From Xanthobacter aminoxidans (GTDB taxonomy: Bacteria > Pseudomonadota > Alphaproteobacteria > Rhizobiales > Xanthobacteraceae), in assembly GCF_023571765.1 (NCBI RefSeq), contig NZ_JAMJXC010000003.1, positions 186,001 to 250,000 of the forward strand: DNA of 64,000 nt, given 5' to 3'. The translations under genes were made by a program, and so were the position numbers. Every line of letters begins with the position of its first letter. Position 1 is the stretch's first letter. Under the pieces are notes generated by a model, which was given only the letters and a program-made list of their open reading frames with translations, was not told where the DNA came from and did no database searches. Positions 57,190-64,000 of the stretch are shown here, piece by piece.

Positions 57190-58271
57190 GATGCGAGCCC
57201 CAGTTTCGTGCCGGCCGCCGGTGCCTTGTCCAGCCCCAGCCGCTGGCCCTGATAGCGCTGGCGCAGCGGCTCCCACCACGGACGGTTGGCGAGATACCAG
57301 CGGATGGTCTTTTCGAGACCCGTCTCGAACGTCTCCCGCGGCGACCAGCCGAGCTCCGCCTTCAGCTTGGAGAAGTCGATGGCGTAGCGGGCATCATGGC
57401 CGGGTCGGTCGGTAACGAAGCGGATCAGCCCCTCGCGCTTGCCGATGGCGGCGTCGGGCACCAGATCGTCGAGAATGGCGCAGATGGTGCGCACCACGTC
57501 GATGTTCCGCCGCTCGCAGGCGCCGCCCACATTGTAGCTCTCGCCCGGACGGCCCTTGGTGGCGATGAGGAACAGGGCCTCCGCGTGGTCCTCCACGAAC
57601 AGCCAGTCCCGCACGTTCTCGCCCGTGCCGTAGACGGGCAGCTCCGCGCCTTCCAGCGCGTTCAGCGTGACGAGGGGGATAAGCTTCTCGGGGAAGTGGT
57701 ACGGCCCGTAATTGTTCGAGCAGTTCGACATCACCGCCGGCAGGCCATAGGTGTGGAACCACGCCCGGACGAGATGGTCGGAGGCCGCCTTGGAGGCGGA
57801 ATAGGGGGAGTTGGGCTGGTAGGGGGCGTCCTCCCGGAACAGCCCCTCTGCGCCGAGGCTGCCGAACACCTCGTCGGTGGAGATGTGGTGGAAGCGGAAG
57901 GCCTCCTTCTGCGGTCCCGGCAGCGTCCGCCAGTAGCGCAGGGCCTCCTGCAGCATGGTGTAGGTGCCCACCACGTTGGTGGAGATGAAGTCACCCGGCC
58001 CGTCGATGGAGCGGTCCACGTGGGACTCTGCAGCGAGGTGCATCACGAGGTCGGGCTTGAAACCTTCCAGCGCGGCACGCACGGCACCGGCATCGCAGAT
58101 GTCAGCCTGCACGAAGGCGTAGCGCGGATTCTCGGCCACCGGCGCGAGGGAGGCGAGGTTGCCGGCATAGGTCAGCTTGTCGAAGTTCAGGACGTCGTGC
58201 CCGAGCCCCACAAGGTGTCGCACCACCGCCGAGCCGATGAAGCCCGCGCCACCCGTCACCAGCACCCGCAT
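57186..58271 (-). CDS. rmlB: dTDP-glucose 4,6-dehydratase
   Basis: A 361-aa SDR enzyme turning dTDP-glucose into dTDP-4-keto-6-deoxyglucose. NAD motif [52 protein letters not shown] and the [15 protein letters not shown] catalytic Tyr-Lys are all intact. ATG 58271 lies 4 bp after the rmlC stop, with AAAGG inside the end of rmlC; the open frame extending into rmlC is a shadow. Overlaps rmlD by 4 nt. Confidence 0.96.
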   Translation of the reverse strand: MRVLVTGGAGFIGSAVVRHLVGLGHDVLNFDKLTYAGNLASLAPVAENPRYAFVQADICDAGAVRAALEGFKPDLVMHLAAESHVDRSIDGPGDFISTNVVGTYTMLQEALRYWRTLPGPQKEAFRFHHISTDEVFGSLGAEGLFREDAPYQPNSPYSASKAASDHLVRAWFHTYGLPAVMSNCSNNYGPYHFPEKLIPLVTLNALEGAELPVYGTGENVRDWLFVEDHAEALFLIATKGRPGESYNVGGACERRNIDVVRTICAILDDLVPDAAIGKREGLIRFVTDRPGHDARYAIDFSKLKAELGWSPRETFETGLEKTIRWYLANRPWWEPLRQRYQGQRLGLDKAPAAGTKLGLAS

Positions 58272-58275
58272 GAAG

Positions 58276-58860
58276 CTACCTTTCGTTCGCCGCCGTCCCC
58301 TGATAGGCGAACGGGCTGTCGAAATCCTTGAGGCGGGGCAAGACGCGATCCTTGTCGGAGAGGATCTTCTCGCCGTCACCCAGGGTCCAGTCGATGGCAA
58401 GGTCGGGATCGTCCCAGATGATCCCGCATTCGCTTGCCCGGTCGTAGACCGCGTCCACCTTATAGGCGACGCGTGTGTCCGGCGCGAGGGTGCAAAAGCC
58501 GTGGGCAAAACCCTGAGGTATGTAGAGCTGCTCGCCGCCTTCGGCCGTGAGGCGTGCACCGGCCCAGCGGCCGTAGGTGGGCGAACCCTTCCGCACGTCC
58601 ACCGCCACGTCGTAGATGGCACCGGAGAGCACCCGCACCAGCTTCGCCTGGGCGAAGGGGGGAGCCTGCATGTGCAGTCCACGGATGGTGCCGACCTGCG
58701 CCGAAAGGGACTCGTTGTCCTGTACGAAATCCGCGCCGATCCCGTTCGCCGCATATACGGGCTTCACATAGGTCTCGCAGAAATAGCCGCGTGCGTCGCC
58801 GAAGCGGCGCGGCTGGACCAGGATGACGTCGGGCAGGCCAAGCGGGAGGAATGCCGTCAC
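58276..58860 (-). CDS. rmlC: dTDP-4-dehydrorhamnose 3,5-epimerase
   Basis: A 194-aa cupin-fold epimerase, third step to dTDP-L-rhamnose. Motifs: [40 protein letters not shown] (catalytic His in RGLHMQ), and [20 protein letters not shown]. Two GTG codons could start it. 58860 is preferred because AAGGTGG lies 8-11 nt before it; the one at 58872 has its purine-rich site directly abutting. It is first in the rmlCBDA operon and divergent from the AGE-family gene. Confidence 0.94.
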   Translation of the reverse strand: MTAFLPLGLPDVILVQPRRFGDARGYFCETYVKPVYAANGIGADFVQDNESLSAQVGTIRGLHMQAPPFAQAKLVRVLSGAIYDVAVDVRKGSPTYGRWAGARLTAEGGEQLYIPQGFAHGFCTLAPDTRVAYKVDAVYDRASECGIIWDDPDLAIDWTLGDGEKILSDKDRVLPRLKDFDSPFAYQGTAANER

Positions 58861-59094
58861 AAGCGTATCCACCTTTCCAAGGACCGGATGGAATCGGGCT
58901 CGCCTCGCGACAAGGCCGCATCGGCGCGTGCTCTAGCACATGGGTCGGGCCGTGAGAACACAAGGCCGCGGCCCGGTTCCGACGCCTGAGGGCAAGAGGA
59001 GATACAATTTGTCGCTGCAGTGCGATAAGGGCAGAAATGGCGACGTCCGGATCGGGGCGTCAAGATCAGCCACTGCGGACATTGGGGAATCGCA

Positions 59095-60240
59095 ATGATG
59101 CTTGAGGCCGAAGCTCGCTGGGCGCGTGAATGGCTGTTTGATGCCGCACTGCCGCTCTGGTGGCAGGTGGGGGCGGACCCGGCAGGCGGCTTCTTCGAAA
59201 AGATCGCGCTTGATGGAAAGCCGGTCATCGCGCCGCGCCGCCTCAGGGTTCAGACCCGACAGACCTACGCCTTCATCGAAGGCGGACGGCTGGGCTGGCA
59301 GGGGCCGTGGCGTGAGGCGGCTGAGCATGGCCTCTCCTTCTTCATGGGCAATTACCGGCGCGCGGACGGGCTCTTTCGCTGCCTCGTGGCGCCGGATGGT
59401 CGTCCTCTGGACGACACGGCCGACCTCTACGATCAGGCATTCGTGCTGTTCGCCCTCGCCCATGCCCGAGGGGCCGGATTGGGTGACGCCGATCTGCTCG
59501 CGGCGGCGCGCGCGTTGCAGGGGGAATTGACCGCACAGCGTGCGCATCCCCTGTTGGGTTTCGAGGAAGCAAGCCCCCGCGTCCTGCCGCTGCGTTCCAA
59601 TCCGCACATGCACCTTCTGGAAGCCCAGCTCGCGTGGGTTGCAGAGGGCGTCAGCGAGCCCTTCGAGGGGGTCGCGCGTGCGATCGTCGAGCTCGGCGCG
59701 ACCCGCCTCCTGGACCCGCAGACCGGAGCGATCGGCGAGTACTACGATGGGGACTGGAAGTTCGCGGAAGGCGCGCCGGGCGCCGTGCGCGAGCCGGGAC
59801 ACCAGTTCGAGTGGGCCTATCTGTTCCGCCACGCCGGCGATCTGCTCGGCGTCGATCACCGTGCCGCTTCGGACCGGCTCTATGCCTTCGGTAGCCGCTT
59901 CGGCATCGCCCCGGATCGCCGCGCGGCGATCTTCGCCGTGGATGCGGCGGGAACGCCGACCGATCCGCGCGCCCGCCTGTGGGCGCAGACGGAGCGCCTG
60001 CGGACCGCGTTGGTGTTCGCGGCGGCGACTTCCGATGCGGACGCGCGCGACGCATTCATCGCCGATGCCCGCGAGGCGTTCGAGGTTCTGAAGGTCTATC
60101 TCGACGTGCCCGTGGCCGGGCTGTGGCGGGACCAGTGGCTGGCTGATGGCGCCTTCCTGGAAGAGCCGGCGCCCGCCTCTTCCTTCTACCACATCCTCTC
60201 GGCCTTCGTGGTGCTGCTGAAGGCGGGCGGTCTGGCCTAA
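59095..60240 (+). CDS. AGE-family epimerase/isomerase (N-acylglucosamine 2-epimerase / mannose isomerase-like)
   Basis: A 381-aa (alpha/alpha)6-barrel sugar epimerase/isomerase. RLRVQTRQTYAFIEGGRLGW, DLYDQAFVLFALAHARG, NPHMHLLEAQLAWVAEG and EPGHQFEWAYLFRHAGDLLG carry the conserved Arg, Glu and His residues of the family. Members interconvert mannose and fructose (or their phosphates), glucose and mannose, or GlcNAc and ManNAc. Next to a mannose-1-phosphate guanylyltransferase, a mannose/mannose-6-phosphate role is the most plausible. ATG 59095 has GGGGAA 6 nt upstream. Confidence 0.87.
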   Translation: MMLEAEARWAREWLFDAALPLWWQVGADPAGGFFEKIALDGKPVIAPRRLRVQTRQTYAFIEGGRLGWQGPWREAAEHGLSFFMGNYRRADGLFRCLVAPDGRPLDDTADLYDQAFVLFALAHARGAGLGDADLLAAARALQGELTAQRAHPLLGFEEASPRVLPLRSNPHMHLLEAQLAWVAEGVSEPFEGVARAIVELGATRLLDPQTGAIGEYYDGDWKFAEGAPGAVREPGHQFEWAYLFRHAGDLLGVDHRAASDRLYAFGSRFGIAPDRRAAIFAVDAAGTPTDPRARLWAQTERLRTALVFAAATSDADARDAFIADAREAFEVLKVYLDVPVAGLWRDQWLADGAFLEEPAPASSFYHILSAFVVLLKAGGLA

Positions 60241-60271
60241 GCCGGCCGTCACCGCTCCTCGGGACCAGCGC

Positions 60272-61729
60272 TCAGGCGCGCTGGTAGATGTCCTCGAAGC
60301 GGGTGATGTCGTCCTCGCCGAGATAGGAGCCGGTCTGGACCTCGATGAGTTCCAGCGGGATCTTGCCCGGATTCCTGAGGCGATGGACGGTGCCGATGGG
60401 CAGGTAGGTGGATTCGTTCTCGTGCACCATGAAGGTGCGGTCCTCCAGCGTGACCTCGGCCGTGCCGTGCACCACGACCCAATGCTCGGACCGGTGGTAG
60501 TGCTTCTGGAGCGAGAGCACGCCGCCGGGCTCGACCACGATCTTCTTCACCTGGAAGCGTTCGCCTTCGCACACACTCTCCAGCGTACCCCAAGGCCGGT
60601 GCACCGTGAGGTGCTCGTCGACCTCCCGGGGATTGCGTGTCTTCAGCAGGTTGACGAGGTGCTTGACGTCCTGGCTGCGGCTGGAGGGCATGACCAGCAC
60701 GGCGTCATAGGTCGCGATGACGGACAGGCCATCGATCCCGATGGCGGTCACCAGCGGGCCGTCCGAACGGACATAGGAATTGGAACTGTCCAGCAACTGG
60801 ACAGACCCCACGGTGACGTTGCCGCTCTGGTCCTGTGCGCCGATCTCGTACAGCGCGTCCCATGCGCCCACGTCCGACCAACCGAAGCTGCCGCGCACCA
60901 CCGCCGCAAGGCGCGTGCGCTCCATCACGGCGAAGTCGATGGACTTGGCGGGGGCCGACTTGAAGGCCACCGGATCAAGCCTCAGGAAGCCGACGAGGTC
61001 CATCTTGGCGTTCGCCACGGCCGAGTTGACGGCCGCCGCGATGGCCGGCTCGTAACGTTCGGCCTCCTCCAGAAGGAGACCGGCGGGGAAAAGGAAATTG
61101 CCCGAGTTCCAGAGGTAGCCCGCCTGGACATAAAGCTCAGCGGTGGCGCGATCCGGCTTCTCGACGAACGAATCCACCTCATAGGCGCCGAGCGGGTCCA
61201 GCTCGGTGCCTAGCCGGATGTAGCCGTAGCTGGTGCGCGGTTCGGAGGGGGAGATGCCGAACGTCACGATGCGGCCGAGGCGCGCGATCCGCGCCCCGAG
61301 TTGCACGGCTTCCCGGAAGGCGGCCGTGTCCTGCACCACGTGATCCGAAGCAAGGGCAAGGACCAGCGTCTCGGGCCCATGCGTCTCGGCCACATGACGC
61401 GCGGCTGCCAGAAGAGCCGGCGCGCTGTCGCGCCGGGCAGGCTCGAGCATGACGGTGGCATCGATGCCGATCTCGCGCGCCTGACGTTGCGCGAAGAAGC
61501 GAAACTCCTCGTTGGCCACCACCACCGGAGGGCCGAAGAGGTCGTCGGGCGCCGACCGCAGCAGGGTATCTTGGTAGAGCGTGTGGTTGGACGCCAGCGG
61601 CAGGAACTGCTTCGGCAGGCTGTTGCGCGACAGCGGCCAGAGGCGTGTTCCCGATCCTCCGGCCAGGACGACCGGAATGATCTTCCCGGCGGCTGCGTGG
61701 GGGGGCTCAGGTTGGGCTTGGCTTGTCAT
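60272..61729 (-). CDS. manC: Mannose-1-phosphate guanylyltransferase / mannose-6-phosphate isomerase
   Basis: A 485-aa type II bifunctional enzyme. The N-terminal GMP domain makes GDP-mannose ([20 protein letters not shown] and KQFLPL, FVEKPDRATAELYV). The C-terminal cupin PMI domain interconverts fructose-6-P and mannose-6-P (VHRPWGTLESVCEGERFQVK, LQKHYHRSEHWVVVHGTAEV, ESTYLPIGTVHRLRNPGKIP). It supplies GDP-mannose to the exopolysaccharide. It is convergent with the AGE gene (31-bp gap) and downstream of ugd. Both domains are complete. Confidence 0.93.
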   Translation of the reverse strand: MTSQAQPEPPHAAAGKIIPVVLAGGSGTRLWPLSRNSLPKQFLPLASNHTLYQDTLLRSAPDDLFGPPVVVANEEFRFFAQRQAREIGIDATVMLEPARRDSAPALLAAARHVAETHGPETLVLALASDHVVQDTAAFREAVQLGARIARLGRIVTFGISPSEPRTSYGYIRLGTELDPLGAYEVDSFVEKPDRATAELYVQAGYLWNSGNFLFPAGLLLEEAERYEPAIAAAVNSAVANAKMDLVGFLRLDPVAFKSAPAKSIDFAVMERTRLAAVVRGSFGWSDVGAWDALYEIGAQDQSGNVTVGSVQLLDSSNSYVRSDGPLVTAIGIDGLSVIATYDAVLVMPSSRSQDVKHLVNLLKTRNPREVDEHLTVHRPWGTLESVCEGERFQVKKIVVEPGGVLSLQKHYHRSEHWVVVHGTAEVTLEDRTFMVHENESTYLPIGTVHRLRNPGKIPLELIEVQTGSYLGEDDITRFEDIYQRA

Positions 61730-61814
61730 GGAAGGCGCCTGATGTTGAATCGAGGCAGTTTACCGCAAGGTGGCCGCCCGGTGCACAAAGAGTGCGACCG
61801 GGCGCCAATGCTGC

Positions 61815-63134
61815 TCAGGCGTCCGCGACGGTGCGGCGTCCGATGCTGGAATAGCGGAAACCAAGGCTTTCCATCTCGTCCGGGCGATAGATATTGCGCA
61901 GGTCGATCACCACCGGCTGCGCCATCATGCCGTGGATCCGCTTCAGGTCGAGGGCGCGGAAGGCGTCCCACTCGGTGACGATGACCAGGGCGTCGGCGCC
62001 CTCGGCAGCATGATAGGGGTTGTCCACGTAGGTGACGTTGTCGAGGACGAGCTTGGCCTGCTCGATGCCCTCGGGATCATGCGCCTTGATGACCGCGCCG
62101 CCGTCCTGCAGGGCGGTGATGATGGCGATGGAGGGGGCATCGCGCATGTCGTCGGTGTTGGGCTTGAAGGTGAGGCCCAGCACGCCGACGGTCTTGCCGC
62201 GCACCGAGCCGCCCAAGGCCTCGGTGACCTTGCGGGCCATGGCGCGCTTGCGCTGGTCGTTCACCGCAACGACGGTCTCGACGATCCGCACGGGCGCACC
62301 ATAGTCCTGCGCCGTCTTCATGAGGGCGAGGGTATCCTTCGGGAAGCATGAGCCGCCATAGCCCGGTCCCGCGTGGAGGAACTTCGAGCCGATGCGGTTG
62401 TCGAGGCCGATGCCGCGGGCCACGTCCTGCACGTTGCCGCCCACCTGCTCACAGAGATCGGCGATTTCGTTGATGAAGGTGATCTTGGTGGCGAGGAAGG
62501 CATTGGCCGCATACTTGGTCAGCTCGGCAGTGCGGCGCGAGGTGAAGAGCAGCGGCGACTGGTTCAGGAAGAGCGGACGGTAGAGCTCGGTCATCACCTG
62601 GCGGGCGCGTTCGTCCTCGGTGCCCACCACGATGCGGTCGGGGCGTTTGAAATCGGTGATGGCGGCGCCTTCGCGCAGGAACTCCGGGTTGGAGACGACG
62701 GCGAATTCCGCCTCTGCGCGCGTTTCGCGGATGATGCGCTCCACCTCGTCACCGGTGCCCACCGGCACCGTGGATTTGGTCACAACGACCGTATAGCGGC
62801 TGATGGCGCCGGCAATGTCGCGCGCGGCCTGATAGACGTAGGAGAGGTCGGCATGACCGTCACCGCGGCGCGAGGGCGTACCGACCGCGATGAAGACGGC
62901 ATCGGCGTCCGCGACGCCCTCCGCCAGGCTGGTTGTGAAATCGAGCCGCTCAGCCTTCACGTTGCTTGCGACAAGCTCGGCGAGGCCGGGTTCATAGATC
63001 GGAATCTCACCCTGTTTCAGAGCCTGGATCTTGCCGGCATGGGTGTCGACGCAGGTGACGGTATGGCCGAAATCCGCAAAACACGCACCCGAGACCAAGC
63101 CGACATACCCTGCCCCAATCATCGCAATACGCAT
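61815..63134 (-). CDS. ugd: UDP-glucose 6-dehydrogenase
   Basis: A 439-aa enzyme of the UDP-glucose/GDP-mannose dehydrogenase family that oxidises UDP-glucose to UDP-glucuronate with NAD+. The Rossmann motif is RIAMIGAGYVGLVSGACFAD, the catalytic Cys is at about residue 260 in GPGYGGSCFPKDTLALMKTA, and GLTFKPNTDDMRDAPS and DLRNIYRPDEM are typical of Ugd (RkpK/TuaD). GDP-mannose dehydrogenase is less likely because of the sequence around the Cys and the partner UDP-glucuronate epimerase in the window. A promoter-like pair lies at 63187-63215. Confidence 0.92.
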   Translation of the reverse strand: MRIAMIGAGYVGLVSGACFADFGHTVTCVDTHAGKIQALKQGEIPIYEPGLAELVASNVKAERLDFTTSLAEGVADADAVFIAVGTPSRRGDGHADLSYVYQAARDIAGAISRYTVVVTKSTVPVGTGDEVERIIRETRAEAEFAVVSNPEFLREGAAITDFKRPDRIVVGTEDERARQVMTELYRPLFLNQSPLLFTSRRTAELTKYAANAFLATKITFINEIADLCEQVGGNVQDVARGIGLDNRIGSKFLHAGPGYGGSCFPKDTLALMKTAQDYGAPVRIVETVVAVNDQRKRAMARKVTEALGGSVRGKTVGVLGLTFKPNTDDMRDAPSIAIITALQDGGAVIKAHDPEGIEQAKLVLDNVTYVDNPYHAAEGADALVIVTEWDAFRALDLKRIHGMMAQPVVIDLRNIYRPDEMESLGFRYSSIGRRTVADA

Positions 63135-63186
63135 GATGAGTCTTCCCGATCAGGATTTCGCTTGCCTAAACAGCGGCGCTTTATGC

Positions 63187-63215
63187 TGATTACGTTCATT
63201 GCAGTGAATTCTCAA
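63187..63215 (-). promoter_or_regulatory. Candidate promoter of ugd with internal imperfect palindrome
   Basis: On the minus strand, TTGAGA (63215-63210) and TAATCA (63192-63187) have a 17-bp spacer. The spacer contains TTCACTGCAATGAA (63208-63195), a near-palindrome that could be an operator. Confidence 0.42.
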
Positions 63216-64000
63216 TGACGTTTTTGCAGCGCGGGATAAGCTCCGGGTTCGGGCGGTCGGTAGAGGCCGCTTCTCCTCGCACTAGCCGGCGACTTCAAGT
63301 GCTCGGCCACCACGGCATCAAGGCGATCCGCTCGGCGAAGAGCGCGGCGGCGCACATGGTGCGGATATTGTGACGGCAACCTTTTTCCGCATTTTGCGAG
63401 AAGAAGCCGACCATGGGTTGCCGGATGGCAGGCTGGTATAATTTGCCGGCTATTGACGTATTGCGTTACAGCTCGGCCGGCCGTGCGAATCGTAACCCAG
63501 ATCAAATTTTGCGTTGCAATAAGGGGGGATGCTTTGTATTGCATTGCATAGCTAGGACTGTCGCGACGCAGGGAGATTTTCGCTGCCTTAAGTTGTGGGC
63601 ATTGCCTTTTGTAGTCCTGAGATGGGTGTTGCAAGCTTTGGGCGCGTGAAGTTCGCCTACCGCTGGTATTGTAAGGTCGAACTCGGCTGCCGAAGGCGAT
63701 GAGGACGATTTCGTCCTGAGTTTTCTTTGTCTCGGATACTCCTCGCGGGATGTCGTTCTCATGGGGCGCTTTTGGCTTCCTCGCAGCCTCCGCTCTCTAC
63801 GGCTTCGCCTGCATCGCGCTTGCGTGTTTTCGAGGTTCTGTCGGTGTCGGTGGCTTGGTATCGGCTAGGCGAGTTCGGTCTTTGCTGACGCAAACCGTTA
63901 AAGTGATTTGTTGAATGCGGCCCGCAGGCGCAGTCGCGCTGCGAGGGGCTGGGACGGGGCTTCATCCTGCGGATTTGGGTGGGGTCTTGTGGTGTGGGGC
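63216..64000. other. Low-GC terminal region without recognisable gene
   Basis: 785 bp upstream of ugd, clearly less GC-rich than the rest of the window, especially after 63400. Several short ORFs exist on both strands (up to about 140 codons), but none shows a family motif, signal peptide or good ribosome site. It may be old mobile DNA or regulatory sequence. Confidence 0.45.

Noticed and set aside
63212-63634. 140-codon minus-strand ORF upstream of ugd, considered as a transposase remnant
   Set aside because: The Arg-rich C-terminal stretch resembles no transposase motif I can name, and the ORF covers the ugd promoter.

Overview
The window is a contiguous, very GC-rich bacterial chromosome segment. 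Its gene order and protein families point to an alphaproteobacterium of the order Hyphomicrobiales. The evidence is the tig-clpP-clpX-lon-hup block, the glnA-glnB-NAD(P)HX repair gene order, and GTG/TTG starts in tightly coupled operons. A set of tetrahydromethanopterin (H4MPT) biosynthesis-type genes suggests a methylotrophic or formaldehyde-oxidising lineage, possibly Xanthobacteraceae. The genus is an inference and is not proven by anything seen here.

Layout. 0-5.8 kb: the 3' end of alaS, a KefB/KefC-type K+/H+ antiporter coupled to a six-TM K+ channel with a degenerate cyclic-nucleotide domain, icd and trmJ. 5.8-10.8 kb: glnB-glnA behind a good sigma-54 promoter, a bifunctional NAD(P)HX repair enzyme, and a Tat-exported cupredoxin protein that has lost its copper ligands. 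11.2-19.6 kb: tRNA-Leu(TAG), tig, clpP, clpX, lon (with a heat-shock-type promoter), hup, tRNA-Val(TAC), tRNA-Asp(GTC). 19.9-28.3 kb: a PAS-PAS-GGDEF-EAL protein, an ArnT-like glycosyltransferase coupled to a GT2-GtrA fusion, an acyl-CoA synthetase, fbp and folB.

28.4-37.4 kb: an H4MPT-type cofactor island holding an ATP-grasp ligase, a divergent HisA-like TIM barrel, a CitG-like protein, a second ATP-grasp protein, beta-RFAP synthase and a HIT protein. A 1155-aa autotransporter gene sits in its middle. 37.4-42.1 kb: an unlinked pstB, followed upstream by the transglutaminase / alpha-E / circularly permuted ATP-grasp trio. A 36-bp tandem repeat overlaps the 3' end of the ATP-grasp gene. 42.3-44.1 kb: a CinA-N/MoaB-like protein and a UDP-glucuronate 4-epimerase-like protein.

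44.3-64 kb: an exopolysaccharide locus. It has a priming undecaprenyl-phosphate sugar phosphotransferase, a DMT-family transporter, a small secreted protein, a Wzz/BY-kinase copolymerase, an unknown membrane-anchored protein, a Wzy-type polymerase/ligase and an SGNH hydrolase. After an fpr gene come nucleotide-sugar genes: rmlCBDA (dTDP-L-rhamnose), an AGE-family epimerase, a ManC-type GDP-mannose pyrophosphorylase and UDP-glucose dehydrogenase. Dedicated glycosyltransferases, a Wzx flippase and an outer-membrane exporter are not in the window. Three stretches (about 44.4-44.8, 46.3-47.1 and 63.2-64.0 kb) are less GC-rich and carry no recognisable gene apart from one candidate 26-codon ORF.
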